64,000 bases of DNA, taken from contig JBBQBI010000005.1 in NCBI GenBank assembly GCA_038363005.1, forward strand, positions 199,323 through 263,322, in the 5' to 3' direction. The notes beneath the pieces are model-generated. The model had not been told where the DNA came from, did not search any database, and was given only the letters and a program-made list of their open reading frames with translations. A program made the position numbers and the translations under genes. Position 1 is the stretch's first letter. The number at the start of each line of letters is the position of its first letter. Origin of the DNA: JAKOWB01 sp038363005. GTDB taxonomy: Bacteria; Pseudomonadota; Alphaproteobacteria; Kiloniellales; JACOMY01. Shown piece by piece: positions 10,896 through 19,922 of this stretch.

Positions 10896-11543
10896 CTAGA
10901 GCGAGAGGGCGGCCCGCAGGAAGGCCCTGATCTTGTCGGCGTCCTTCACCCCTGGCGCGCTTTCCACGCCGGAAGACACATCGACCGCGCGGGCGCCGGT
11001 GGTGCCTACGGCTTCCTTCAGGTTCTCCGCTGTCAGCGCGCCGGCCAGCATCCAGGGGCGGGCGAAGCTGCGGCCGGACAGGATCGACCAGTCGAAAGCG
11101 ACCGCGTTGCCGCCCGGCAGCGCCTGGGTCATGGCGGCTGGCGGCTTGGCGTCGAACAACAGGCGGTCGGCCACCGGCAGGAAGCCGCTGACCGCCTCCA
11201 GGTCCGCGGCCTCGGCCAGGCGGATCGCCTTCATCACTTCCTTGCCGGTGCGCGCCCGGATCTCGGCCACTCGCGCCGGGGTTTCCGCACCATGCAGCTG
11301 CAGGATCTCCAGCGGTACCTGGCGCAGCAGCTCGGCCAGGAAGGCCTCGTCGGGGTCGACCATCAAGGCGACGCGGCGCACCCGCTCGGGCACCCGCGCC
11401 GCCAGCGCGGCGGCCTGGGCGAAGGAAACGTTGCGCGGGCTGCGCGGATAGAACACGAAGCCGACGAAGGCGGCGCCCTCGGCCACCGCCACGTCGAGGC
11501 TGTCCGGCGTCGAGAGGCCGCAGATCTTTGCATCCAGCGCCAT
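10896..11543 (-). CDS. trpF: Phosphoribosylanthranilate isomerase
   Basis: Amadori rearrangement of phosphoribosylanthranilate to the carboxyphenylamino-deoxyribulose phosphate in tryptophan synthesis. The product has 215 residues in a TIM barrel. The general base cysteine is Cys8 in AKICG, and the general acid aspartate sits in AVDVSSGVES near the C-terminus, a signature of the family. The FVFYPRSPRNV segment is also diagnostic. It is the first trp gene of the trpF-trpB-trpA run. Confidence 0.95.
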   Translation of the reverse strand: MALDAKICGLSTPDSLDVAVAEGAAFVGFVFYPRSPRNVSFAQAAALAARVPERVRRVALMVDPDEAFLAELLRQVPLEILQLHGAETPARVAEIRARTGKEVMKAIRLAEAADLEAVSGFLPVADRLLFDAKPPAAMTQALPGGNAVAFDWSILSGRSFARPWMLAGALTAENLKEAVGTTGARAVDVSSGVESAPGVKDADKIRAFLRAALSL

Positions 11544-11574
11544 GGGGTCGGGTCCTTGCGGGTGGGGCAGTGTT

Positions 11575-12309
11575 CTAGGCGGCTGGTAGCGGCCCTGGCA
11601 AGTCGGCGGCGACCGGCGGGCGCAGCAGGCGGAACAGCACCAGGGCCAGCAGGGCCGTGACCAGCAGGTCAGGCAGCGGCGGCAGGAAGCGCAGCAGCCA
11701 GGCTGGCGATCCCTGCAGCGTCAGCAGCCAGCCATAGAGCTCGCTGCTCAAAAACGCAGCGGCAAGGCAGAGCAGCGCGGCGGCAATCCAGCGGCCCGGG
11801 CCGCGATAAGTCAGGCTGCCTGGCGGCAGCGATGCCGCCCGCCGCAGGATCGACGGCAACAGCCAGACTGCCACTGCCAGGGTGCAGAGCATCAGCAACA
11901 GGGCGGGGATCGTCAGGTCGTTCGGGCCGGGCAGCGCGCCATCGGTCACCGCGCGCCCACCACTGAACAGCACGCCGAACAGCAGGGTGGCGGGAATCAG
12001 CAGCAGCGTGTTGGCCACCACCAGTGACAGCAACAGGACCCAGGCGGACAGCGCCGCCCGTGTCACTGGTCCGGCGCCGAACCCGGTCGGCGCGCCGCCC
12101 AGATCGCGCAACCAGAAGACCGCCAGTAGGACCGCCGGCGCCGCCTTGATCGCCGACAACAGGGCCGGCAGGCCGACCAGGACCAGGAAGCCCTGGCTGT
12201 GCACCTCCAGGACCAGGTTCTGCCAGAGCGTCAGTTCGGCTTGATCGAGCGCCACCGCCAGCAGACCGGCCAGCAGCAGCGGCGGCAGGGCGCAGAGCAG
12301 CCGTGTCAT
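11575..12309 (-). CDS. Hypothetical polytopic membrane protein, possibly a divergent relative of its upstream neighbours
   Basis: The product has 244 residues, is very Leu/Ala rich, and has about six predicted membrane segments, beginning with a signal-like N-terminal helix. I do not recognise a named family. Its start overlaps the stop of the next upstream gene (ATGA at 12306-12309), so the pair is translationally coupled. It lacks the AVSWHRF motif of the neighbouring paralogues, but a loop reading AVFWLRDLGG and a later YRGPGRW segment fall at similar places, so it may be a diverged fourth copy. That relationship is my inference; function unknown. Confidence 0.6.
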   Translation of the reverse strand: MTRLLCALPPLLLAGLLAVALDQAELTLWQNLVLEVHSQGFLVLVGLPALLSAIKAAPAVLLAVFWLRDLGGAPTGFGAGPVTRAALSAWVLLLSLVVANTLLLIPATLLFGVLFSGGRAVTDGALPGPNDLTIPALLLMLCTLAVAVWLLPSILRRAASLPPGSLTYRGPGRWIAAALLCLAAAFLSSELYGWLLTLQGSPAWLLRFLPPLPDLLVTALLALVLFRLLRPPVAADLPGPLPAA

Positions 12310-13121
12310 CCGGCCCGCGTCTCAAGAACCAAGTGGCGATAGACGCCGGAGATGGTGCCCACCACCACCGCGACCATGCCATAGCCGATCACACCAGTCG
12401 CCAGGTAGGCGGCGAAGGCGCCGCCGTTCAAGTCGCCGGTCAGGATGAAGCGTGCTTGCGGATCCTGCGTCAGCTGGTCGATCAGCAGCGAGACCAGCAC
12501 CCATGGCAGGGCCGAGAGCACCAGGCCCCAGAAGAGCTTCAGGCCGTTGCCCCGCGTGGTGACCCAGCTGCCGGCGAGCGACAGGCGCTGGTCGAGCGCG
12601 ATGGCCGGGAAGACCAGCTGGCAGCGGACGAAGAGCCCGCCGGCCAGCACCACGAGCAGAATGAGGACCAGTGCCGATTCGACATGCGCGAAGTAGAGGA
12701 TCAGCAGCGGCACCGCGACGGCCACGCCGATCAGCAGCGACAGGCCAAGGGTGATGCCGAAGAAGCGCATGTGGCGGCCCAGGATCGCCGGCAGCAGGCG
12801 CGGGCGCTCGCCCGGCCCCAGCAGCATGAAGCGGTGCCAGGACACCGCGAAGAGCGCATAGGCGATCAGCACGCAGAGCTGCACGCCCAGCCCGCGCAGC
12901 TGCATGCCGGCATCGCCGGCCTGCTGTCCCATCATGATGCGCACCAGCTCCGGCCCATAGAGCGACAGGTAGCCGAGCTGCACCGCCAGCTCGATGGCCA
13001 AGGGCAGCAGCAGCGCCATCAGCCAGGCACCGGGATGGGCGAAGAGCACGCGATAGGCCTGGGTGACGATCTCCAGGATCGGCAGGGGCCGCCTGGCGGC
13101 AGTGCGATCGGTGACGCTCAT
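12306..13121 (-). CDS. Hypothetical membrane protein, WHRF paralogue 1
   Basis: The product has 271 residues with about six membrane helices. In its centre it carries FAVSWHRFML, then PRLLP and GRHMRFFG, a signature shared with the proteins at 13199 and 15097. A second shared patch is a TTRGNGLKLFW segment near residue 190. A short Arg-rich cytoplasmic N-terminus precedes the first helix. It is followed by, and overlaps, the 11575 gene. No enzyme or transport motif is visible. Similar uncharacterised inner-membrane proteins are known in alphaproteobacteria, but I cannot attach a function. Confidence 0.65.
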   Translation of the reverse strand: MSVTDRTAARRPLPILEIVTQAYRVLFAHPGAWLMALLLPLAIELAVQLGYLSLYGPELVRIMMGQQAGDAGMQLRGLGVQLCVLIAYALFAVSWHRFMLLGPGERPRLLPAILGRHMRFFGITLGLSLLIGVAVAVPLLILYFAHVESALVLILLVVLAGGLFVRCQLVFPAIALDQRLSLAGSWVTTRGNGLKLFWGLVLSALPWVLVSLLIDQLTQDPQARFILTGDLNGGAFAAYLATGVIGYGMVAVVVGTISGVYRHLVLETRAG

Positions 13122-13198
13122 GGCAGCTCAGCCTCCCTCGGCGGCGTCACTCTGCCTGCCGGCGCGGCGCTGTCAACCGGCGATGGTGGCCGTGACTG

Positions 13199-14059
13199 CT
13201 AGGGACCTGCCGGATCGGGAATCAGGCTGCGCAGGGCCTGCGACAGGGCGCCGACACCCAGGCCGGCGATCATCAAGGCCAGCAGGCCGCTGACCGCCTG
13301 CAGGCCCAGCACCAGCGCGAAGCCCTCGCCCGCCACCAGGTACTGGGTGATCCATTCCTCGCCGGGCAACTGCACCAGCCAGAACACCAGGCCAAGCGGC
13401 AGCGCGCAGACCAGGCTGGCGATGAACAGCGTCAGCACCTTGCCACGCATCGCTTCCCACGAACGCCCTGGCCCGACCGAGCGCTCCTCCACCGCCGCGG
13501 CCGGCAGGCAGAGGTTCAGCCGCAGCGCCACGTAGGCGCCAACCAGCGCACCGGCGATCACCGGCAGCAGCGCCATGAACTGGCTGTTGGTGCGGAACAT
13601 GCCGCTGACGATGCCGCCCAGCAGCATGCCGCCAGCCAGCGGCAGCACCAGCAGCAGGCTGTAGCCGAAGAAGACCAGGTGCCGTCCGGCCAGCGCCGGC
13701 AGCAGCCGTGGCCGCCCGTGGCCCAGCATGAAGCGGTGCCAGGAGACCGCGAAGACGATGCTGGTCAGCAGGCCGGCGCCGAACTCCAGCCACATCACGG
13801 TCTGCGCCTGCCCCTGGAAACTCTTCAGGAAGCTGTATTTGTTGACCTCGCCGGAGGCGATGGCGGCCTGCAGTGTCGTCTGCAGGTCATAGGTCAGGTA
13901 GCCCTGCACCAGCAGCACGAGGAACCAGGGCACCGCGGCGGCCACCAGGAAGCTGCCGAAGTAGCTGAAGACGCCGCTGTAGGCGGTGCCGACCAGCGCG
14001 CCGAGGCCGTATTCCTCGCTGGTGGTCGGACAAGGTGCCGCGGCATGGCTGTCGGTCAT
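13199..14059 (-). CDS. Hypothetical membrane protein, WHRF paralogue 2
   Basis: The start at 14059 is preferred over one nine codons upstream because GGGGAG precedes it at a good distance. The product has 286 residues and about six membrane helices. It shows the family signature FAVSWHRFMLG, PRLLPAL and GRHLVFFGY, plus AMRGKVLTLF later. Compared with paralogue 1 it has an acidic, non-hydrophobic N-terminus of about 25 residues. It is 77 bases upstream of paralogue 1 on the same strand and 135 bases downstream of pyrF. Function unknown. Confidence 0.65.
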   Translation of the reverse strand: MTDSHAAAPCPTTSEEYGLGALVGTAYSGVFSYFGSFLVAAAVPWFLVLLVQGYLTYDLQTTLQAAIASGEVNKYSFLKSFQGQAQTVMWLEFGAGLLTSIVFAVSWHRFMLGHGRPRLLPALAGRHLVFFGYSLLLVLPLAGGMLLGGIVSGMFRTNSQFMALLPVIAGALVGAYVALRLNLCLPAAAVEERSVGPGRSWEAMRGKVLTLFIASLVCALPLGLVFWLVQLPGEEWITQYLVAGEGFALVLGLQAVSGLLALMIAGLGVGALSQALRSLIPDPAGP

Positions 14060-14194
14060 CTGGTCGTCTCCCCTGCTGCCGCCCACAACCCTGGACGTTC
14101 GACCTACGCTGTCAATCCTTTAGCGAACCAGAATGGCAGGAGCGTCCAAAAATGGTCGCCGCGCTTGCCCCGGGTCCGGCGGGCTGGCGCGGCT

Positions 14195-14953
14195 TCAGGC
14201 GCCCGCCATTTCATCCGCCACGCGTCGGGCGGCGGCGACCGGATCGGTGGCACCGGTGATCGGCCGGCCGATGACCAGGTAGTCGGCGCCGGCCGCCAGT
14301 GCCTCGGCCGGGGTCATCACGCGCTTCTGGTCGCCGACGGCGGCCCAGGCCGGGCGCACGCCAGGGATCACCAGGGTGAAGTCGGGGCCACAGCTGGCGC
14401 GCAGCGCGGCGATCTCGTGCGGGCTGGCGACCACGCCGTCGAGGCCACTGGCCTGCGCCAGGCGGGCCAGGCGCAGCACCTGCGCCTCGACCGGGCCCTG
14501 CTGTCCGACCGCCGCCAGGTCGGCGTCGTCCAGGCTGGTCAGCACCGTGACGCCGATCAGCAGCGGTCGCGGGCTGGCCTCTGCCATCGCCGCGGCGGCG
14601 GCCTGCAGCATGGCCGGGCCGCCCGAGGCGTGCACATTCACCATGAAGGGCTGCAGCGCGGCGGCCGAGCGCAGCGCGCCGGCCACGGTGTTGGGAATGT
14701 CGTGGAACTTGAGATCAAGGAAGAAGGGCGCGCCCTGCAGCGCCGCCGCGATGCCCTGCGGCCCCAGGCGGGTGAAGAACTCCTTGCCTATCTTGAAGCC
14801 GCCGACGTGCGGCCGCAGCCGGTCCACCAGGCGGCGCGCAAGCTCCAGGTCGGTGGTGTCGAGCGGCACCAGCACGCGGTCGGCGGCGCGGAGACTGGCG
14901 GGCTGGGAGAGTTTGCCGGGCTGCGGGTTGGGGCGGGCGGCGGTGGCGGTCAT
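14195..14953 (-). CDS. pyrF: Orotidine 5'-phosphate decarboxylase
   Basis: Last step of UMP synthesis, decarboxylating OMP. The product has 252 residues, longer than the usual 230 or so because about 25 residues precede the first strand (VLVPLDTTD). The catalytic tetrad motif is FLDLKFHDIPNT, giving Asp80, Lys82 and Asp85, with Lys54 in FKIGKEF. The phosphate loop VIGRPIT near the C-terminus is intact. It sits between two of the paralogous membrane proteins, an unusual insertion into the trp/aro core block. Confidence 0.95.
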   Translation of the reverse strand: MTATAARPNPQPGKLSQPASLRAADRVLVPLDTTDLELARRLVDRLRPHVGGFKIGKEFFTRLGPQGIAAALQGAPFFLDLKFHDIPNTVAGALRSAAALQPFMVNVHASGGPAMLQAAAAAMAEASPRPLLIGVTVLTSLDDADLAAVGQQGPVEAQVLRLARLAQASGLDGVVASPHEIAALRASCGPDFTLVIPGVRPAWAAVGDQKRVMTPAEALAAGADYLVIGRPITGATDPVAAARRVADEMAGA

Positions 14954-15096
14954 CAGGGGGCCTCCGATGGCTGAGCGGGGTGTCGACAGTGCCGCCAGGG
15001 GCGGCGCGGGGCGCGCCCCGACTCGTGATCCGCCGGAGCGGCAAGAGATCGCGCAGGAGGGCGGCCGCCGTCAAGCCGCCCGGCGACGGAGCCGCA

Positions 15097-15936
15097 TCAA
15101 GTGTGCGGCGCGGCGGGGTCGGGGATCAACCGCACCACGGCGTGCGACAGGATGCCGGCGGCCAGCGCCACCTCGACCAGCAGCAGCGCCTGGCCCAGCG
15201 CCAGCGCGGCCAGCAGGCGCAGGCCGTCGCCACCGCCGCCCACCCGCCCGGGGTCCAGCAGCGGCCCGATCAGCACCAGGAACAGCAGCGCCGCCAGGGC
15301 GAGGGCCAGCAGGCCACCGATCAGCGGCGCCAGGAACAGCGGCAGCATGTGGCCCCGTGTGGCGCGCCAGCTGTCCCGCAGGGTCAAGGGCACCTCGGCG
15401 GCGGCGGCCGGCAAGGTCAGGCTGAAGCGCTGCGCCAGATAGCCGCCGATCAGCAGCCAGACGACGCCTCCGCCGACAGCCCCTGGCGGCGCGCCCTGGC
15501 CAGCCGGCGCCGTGGCATTGACCAGCAGCAGCGGCGCCAGCGGCAGCAGCACCACCAGCAGCAGGCAGCCGAAGTAGCGCCGATGCCGCCGCCCCAGTCG
15601 CGGCAGCAAGCGGGGCGCCTCGTAGCCCAGCAGGAAGCGATGCCAGGACACCGCGAACAGCGTCGCCGCCAGCAGCTTGACCAGTGCCGCCAGCAGGTCC
15701 CGCAGCGCGATGCCGGTGGCCACCGGCGGCAGGTCCGGGTCCAGGTCGGCGGCCGGCGGCGCGGCGTCAAGCGGACCCAGCAGCAGCTGGTTCAGCAGCA
15801 GCAGCACGAAGGGCAGTGCCGCAGCGGTGAGCAGCGCCCGCCGATGCAGCAACAGCGCGACACAGCTGCCGCGCAGCAGCAGGCCCAGGCTGTAGCGACC
15901 CTCGGCCAGGCGCGGCACAGCGTCGGTGGAGGTCAT
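15097..15936 (-). CDS. Hypothetical membrane protein, WHRF paralogue 3
   Basis: The product has 279 residues, extremely Leu/Ala rich, with about six membrane helices. It has the signature FAVSWHRFLLG, PRLLPRLG and RRHRRYFG, then ATRGHMLPLF. A proline- and aspartate-rich loop, probably periplasmic, lies after the first helices. It is the upstream member of the paralogue group, on the other side of pyrF from the first two, so it was either duplicated before pyrF was placed here or pyrF lies between tandem duplicates. Function unknown. Confidence 0.65.
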   Translation of the reverse strand: MTSTDAVPRLAEGRYSLGLLLRGSCVALLLHRRALLTAAALPFVLLLLNQLLLGPLDAAPPAADLDPDLPPVATGIALRDLLAALVKLLAATLFAVSWHRFLLGYEAPRLLPRLGRRHRRYFGCLLLVVLLPLAPLLLVNATAPAGQGAPPGAVGGGVVWLLIGGYLAQRFSLTLPAAAAEVPLTLRDSWRATRGHMLPLFLAPLIGGLLALALAALLFLVLIGPLLDPGRVGGGGDGLRLLAALALGQALLLVEVALAAGILSHAVVRLIPDPAAPHT

Positions 15937-16011
15937 CGGCCGCGCCCCTGGGTCGGCATCACCGGTCTCTCCGCAACCGCGCCACCGCGTTCCGGCGGTC
16001 GCGCCTGTCCA

Positions 16012-16956
16012 TCAGCAGACCTTGCAACGCTCGCCCAGCAGCACCGCCGCCACCAGATCCTCCAGCGCATGGCCGACCGACTTGAAGAAGGTGATCTCGC
16101 TCGGCGAGCGGCGGCCCTGGACCTCGCCACGGCAGAGCTGGAACAGATCGCCCTGGATGGCGTCCGCCGTCAGCGTGCCGTTGGCCAGCGGCTGGGCGAT
16201 GTCGCCGCCCTCGCGCGGGCAGGCCGCCAGGGTGTCGACATAGACGCGCGAGCGGCGCACTGCCTCGTCGTCGGCCTCGCGCATCTGCGGGGTGAAGGCG
16301 CCGACCAGGTCGAGATGCGCGCCGGGCTTCAGCCAGGCACCCTGCACCACCGGCGTCTGGCTGAGCGTGGCGCAGGACACCAGGTCGGCCGCCGCCGCCG
16401 CGCCGGGCAGATCCTCGGTGGCGGTTATGTTGATGCCGGGCAGTGCCAGGCTGGCGGCCAGCGCCCGCGCCTTGGCCGGGTCGCGGCCCCAGATCGCCAC
16501 CTCTTGCAGCGGGCGGATCGCCGCGTGCGCCTCGATCAGGTGCGGCGCCAGCGCGCCGGTGCCGACCATCACCATGCGGCGCGCATCGGCGCGCGCCAGG
16601 AACCGGGCCGCCAGGGCCGAGGCCGCGGCGGTGCGGCGGAGGGTCAGCATCGGCCCGTCGATCAGCGCCCGGGGCGTGCCGTTGGTGGCGTCCGACAGCA
16701 GGTAGATGCCCATCACCGCCGGCAGCGCCAGCGCACCATTGCCGGGAAACACCGTGACCACCTTGACCCCCAGGTAGCCGCCGACCTGCCAGGCGGGCAT
16801 CAGCAGCAGCGTGCCGGCGGCGCCGGCGGGGTGAGCGATCGTGTGGTGATGGCGCGGCGGCACCTCGGCGCCCTGGCGGAAGCCGGCGGCCAGGGCATCG
16901 ACCAAGCTGGCGGGATCCAGCTCCTGTCGTACCGTGGCGGCATCGATACGGCGCAT
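16012..16956 (-). CDS. Ornithine cyclodeaminase / mu-crystallin family protein
   Basis: The product has 314 residues and the two-domain fold of this family: a substrate domain with Lys65 in GVKVVTVFP, and an NAD(P)-binding Rossmann domain with MVGTGALAPH at 131-139. The segment HLDLVGAFTPQMRE supplies the conserved aspartate region. Family members act as ornithine cyclodeaminase, alanine dehydrogenase, ketimine reductase or pyrroline-2-carboxylate reductase, and sequence alone does not separate these. The C-terminus has two cysteines (GERCKVC). Its ATG overlaps the stop of the LapA-like gene, but nothing links the two functionally. Confidence 0.85.
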   Translation of the reverse strand: MRRIDAATVRQELDPASLVDALAAGFRQGAEVPPRHHHTIAHPAGAAGTLLLMPAWQVGGYLGVKVVTVFPGNGALALPAVMGIYLLSDATNGTPRALIDGPMLTLRRTAAASALAARFLARADARRMVMVGTGALAPHLIEAHAAIRPLQEVAIWGRDPAKARALAASLALPGINITATEDLPGAAAAADLVSCATLSQTPVVQGAWLKPGAHLDLVGAFTPQMREADDEAVRRSRVYVDTLAACPREGGDIAQPLANGTLTADAIQGDLFQLCRGEVQGRRSPSEITFFKSVGHALEDLVAAVLLGERCKVC

Positions 16957-17315
16957 CAGCCGCGCCCGCCGGCCAGTCGCAGCGGCGGGCGTGGCGGCGC
17001 GGCCGGCTCGCCGCCCAGCGGCGGCTGCAGCAGCGCCTGGTCGCGCTTCAGGCGGGCGACCTCGGCCTCCAGGCGGTCGGCGCGCGCGCGCTCCTGGCGC
17101 AACCGGCGACGCGCGCCGCCGGCGCCCAGCCAGCCGGCCAGGAAACCGACCAGCAGGCCGATCACCACGCCGCCCAGCACCAGGACATAGAGCGGCGCCT
17201 CCAGCTCCAGGTGGAAGGGCCAGAGGCGCAGCGGCACGCCATGGCGGTTGGTCACCGCGAAGGCCACCGCGAGGACGATCAGGGGCAGCGTGAAAAGCAG
17301 GCTGAGGCGACGCAT
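16956..17315 (-). CDS. LapA-type (DUF1049) membrane protein
   Basis: Small inner-membrane protein of 119 residues. Starting at the ATG at 17315 gives an N-terminal helix (LLFTLPLIVLAVAFAVTN), a short NRHGVPLRLWPF loop, a second helix (VLVLGGVVIGLLVGFLAGW) and then a charged coiled-coil-like tail rich in Arg, Ala and Glu. This two-helix plus coiled-coil plan is that of LapA, which in other bacteria works with LapB on lipopolysaccharide assembly. The gene follows ihfB, as in many alphaproteobacteria. An upstream start would add seven residues. Confidence 0.8.
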   Translation of the reverse strand: MRRLSLLFTLPLIVLAVAFAVTNRHGVPLRLWPFHLELEAPLYVLVLGGVVIGLLVGFLAGWLGAGGARRRLRQERARADRLEAEVARLKRDQALLQPPLGGEPAAPPRPPLRLAGGRG

Positions 17316-17419
17316 GGGCAGAGCTCCCGGCGGCAAGAAGGCTTGGCCGCCAGCCTAGGCGATTCGCCGGGCGCGGTCAGCGGCCCTGTGATGCCAGCCA
17401 GCGTGAAGCCTGCCGAATC

Positions 17420-17701
17420 TCAGTCGGTGTTCAGCCGTTCGCGGAGCTGCTTGCCGGACTTGAAGAAGGGAATCGCCTTCTCGTCGACCTGCACCGCATC
17501 GCCGGTACGCGGATTGCGTCCGGTCCGGGCGCCACGCTTGCGCACCGAAAAGGCGCCAAAGCCACGCAGCTCCACCCGGCTGCCGTCAGCCAGAGCCTGG
17601 GTGATCTCGTCGAAGATGGTCGAGACGATCTTCTCGACGTCGCGATGGTAGAGATGCGGATTGAGCTCCGCGATACGCTGGATCAGCTCTGACTTCGTCA
17701 T
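17420..17701 (-). CDS. ihfB: Integration host factor subunit beta
   Basis: DNA-bending nucleoid protein that pairs with IHF-alpha. It has 93 residues from the ATG at 17701 (MTKSELIQRI), the start used throughout the family; the longer upstream frame is not protein-like. The beta-arm carries GRNPRTGD at 61-68, including the intercalating proline, and RGFGAF precedes it. It follows rpsA in the same direction, but a strong terminator lies between them, so it probably has its own promoter in the 293-base gap at 17702-17994. Confidence 0.95.
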   Translation of the reverse strand: MTKSELIQRIAELNPHLYHRDVEKIVSTIFDEITQALADGSRVELRGFGAFSVRKRGARTGRNPRTGDAVQVDEKAIPFFKSGKQLRERLNTD

Positions 17702-17924
17702 GCGTCCCCCCGGACCGCGCGACAGCACCCAATGATACCCTGCACCCTTATCGGACGCCCCGTCGCGCCAGACGTGCAAGATACCGGGGCTGGCTCCCTT
17801 ACAGGTGCACGGCACCCAGCTGTCGTTACGGAAAAATCGTGCCAGAGGTGACGACGGGGGTCAAGCTAACCCGCAGAAGCGCCACGTTTTTTTGTCGTCT
17901 ACTGCAAACCGTGCCGCGGCGGGG

Positions 17925-17961
17925 CAAAAAACAAGGGCGGCCCACCCCCGGTGGACCGCCC
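17925..17961 (-). terminator. Rho-independent terminator of rpsA
   Basis: On the minus strand a 12-base stem (17950-17961 with 17935-17946, one wobble) with a three-base loop is followed by TTGTTTTTTG. It lies 33 bases after the rpsA stop. The rest of the rpsA-ihfB gap (17702-17924) shows no other clear element. Confidence 0.9.
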
Positions 17962-17994
17962 TCGCGTCTTCAGCGGAACCCGCCGATTGGCAGG

Positions 17995-19755
17995 TTAATC
18001 CTCGTCGCCGTCCTCGTCGCTGACGTCGTCCTTGGACTTCTTCCGCTTCGCCTTGGCATCGCGCTCGGCCAGGGCCCGGCCCAGGATGTCGCCGAGCGAA
18101 GCGCCCGACTCGGTCGAGCCGAACTCGGCCACGGCCTGCTTCTCCTCGTCCATGTCCTTGGCCTTGATCGACAGCGTGATGCGGCGGGTCTTCTTGTCGA
18201 GATTGGTGATCTTGGCGTCCACCTTCTCGCCCACCGCGTAGCGGTCGGGCCGCTGCTCGCTGCGCTCACGCGACAGATCGGTCTTGCGAATGAAGCCCAG
18301 GGCGCCATCGGCCAGCTTGACCTCGATGCCGGCTTCCTGCACCGACGAAACGGTCACGGTGACCACTTCGCCCTTCTTCACGTTCTCCACCGCGCCGGCG
18401 AAGGGATCCTCGCCCAGCTGCTTGATGCCGAGGGAGATGCGCTCCTTCTCCACGTCGACGTCCAGCACCTTGACGCTGACGTTCTGGCCCTTGGCGTAGT
18501 CCTTGACCGCGTCCTCGCCCGACCGACCCCAGTCGAGGTCGGACAGGTGCACCATGCCGTCGATATCGCCCGGCAGGCCGACGAAGAGGCCGAACTCGGT
18601 GATGTTCTTCACCTCGCCCGACAGCTCGGTCTCCGGCGGATACTTGGCAGCGAAAGTCTCCCACGGATTGGCCAGGCACTGCTTCAGGCCCAGCGAGACG
18701 CGGCGCTTCACCGGATCGACGTCGAGCACCATCACCTCAACCTCCTGCGAGGTGGAGACGATCTTGCCCGGATGGACGTTCTTCTTGGTCCAGGACATCT
18801 CGGACACGTGCACCAGGCCCTCGATGCCGGCTTCCAGCTCCACGAAGGCGCCGTAGTCGGTGATGTTGGTGACGCGGCCGGTGAACTTGGCACCCACCGG
18901 GTACTTGGCGGCCACACCCTCCCAGGGATCGGCTTCCAGCTGCTTCATGCCGAGCGAGATGCGCTGGGTCTCCGGGTTGAAGCGGATCACCTGCACCTTG
19001 AGCTGCTGACCGACGTGCAGCGACTCGCTGGGGTGGTTGATGCGCTTCCAGGAGATGTCGGTGACGTGCAGCAGGCCGTCCACGCCGCCCAGGTCGACGA
19101 AGGCGCCGTAGTCGGTGATGTTCTTCACCACGCCGGTCAGGATCTGGCCTTCCTGCAGGTTGGCGACCAGCTCCGAGCGCTGCTCGGCGCGGGTCTCTTC
19201 CAGCACGGCGCGGCGCGATACCACGATGTTGCCGCGCGAACGATCCATCTTGAGGATCTGGAAGGGCTGCGGCGTGTGCATCAGCGGGGTGACGTCGCGG
19301 ATCGGCCGGATGTCGACCTGGCTGCCGGGCAGGAAGGCCACGGCGCCCGAGAGGTCGACAGTGAAGCCGCCCTTGACCCGGCCGAAGATCTGGCCGGTCA
19401 CGCGCTCCGCCTTTTCGAACAGCTTCTCCAGCTGGGTCCAGGCTTCCTCGCGGCGTGCCTTGTCGCGCGACAGCACGACCTCGCCGTTCTTGTTCTCCAT
19501 CCGCTCGAGGTAGACTTCGACGTAGCCGCCGACTTCAAGGCTATCCTGCTCGTTGGCCTTTTCGAACTCGCGCAGCGGCACGCGGCCTTCGGCCTTGAGG
19601 CCGACGTCGACCACGACGGCGTCGCCGTCGAGCGCGACAATGAGACCCTTGAGCACGGCGCCTTCGAGGCCACGGCCAGTGCCGAGCGATTCGTCGAGCA
19701 GCGCGGCGAAGGATTCCTTCTGCGGAGCGGCGGTAGCGGAAGCGGTATTAGCCAT
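17995..19755 (-). CDS. rpsA: 30S ribosomal protein S1
   Basis: Largest small-subunit protein, which binds mRNA leaders and helps initiate translation. The start at 19755 gives MANTASATAAP and 586 residues; the 35 upstream codons are not conserved in character, and AAAGGAA lies before this ATG. Six S1 (OB-fold) repeats can be followed; the third to sixth show the ITDYGAFVDL, ITDYGAFVEL, ITEFGLFVGL type signature. The tail is highly acidic and Lys-rich (KAKRKKSKDD). The order cmk-rpsA-ihfB is widely conserved. The 167-base leader between cmk and rpsA contains short inverted repeats that could serve S1 autoregulation, which is inference. Confidence 0.97.
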   Translation of the reverse strand: MANTASATAAPQKESFAALLDESLGTGRGLEGAVLKGLIVALDGDAVVVDVGLKAEGRVPLREFEKANEQDSLEVGGYVEVYLERMENKNGEVVLSRDKARREEAWTQLEKLFEKAERVTGQIFGRVKGGFTVDLSGAVAFLPGSQVDIRPIRDVTPLMHTPQPFQILKMDRSRGNIVVSRRAVLEETRAEQRSELVANLQEGQILTGVVKNITDYGAFVDLGGVDGLLHVTDISWKRINHPSESLHVGQQLKVQVIRFNPETQRISLGMKQLEADPWEGVAAKYPVGAKFTGRVTNITDYGAFVELEAGIEGLVHVSEMSWTKKNVHPGKIVSTSQEVEVMVLDVDPVKRRVSLGLKQCLANPWETFAAKYPPETELSGEVKNITEFGLFVGLPGDIDGMVHLSDLDWGRSGEDAVKDYAKGQNVSVKVLDVDVEKERISLGIKQLGEDPFAGAVENVKKGEVVTVTVSSVQEAGIEVKLADGALGFIRKTDLSRERSEQRPDRYAVGEKVDAKITNLDKKTRRITLSIKAKDMDEEKQAVAEFGSTESGASLGDILGRALAERDAKAKRKKSKDDVSDEDGDED

Positions 19756-19922
19756 GAGTGAGCCTGAGTTCCTTTCGGTACGGTGGAGGTGCGTTGGAGT
19801 TGATGGGACGCGTGATGGTTTGGTCGTGGCAGGCGAATTGGCCGGCACCGGGCAACCCAAGGGGTTGACCCTGCCGTCCGGCAGCTTCGCTTAGGTAAAC
19901 TGGTCTGGCCGTCAAGTCTCGC

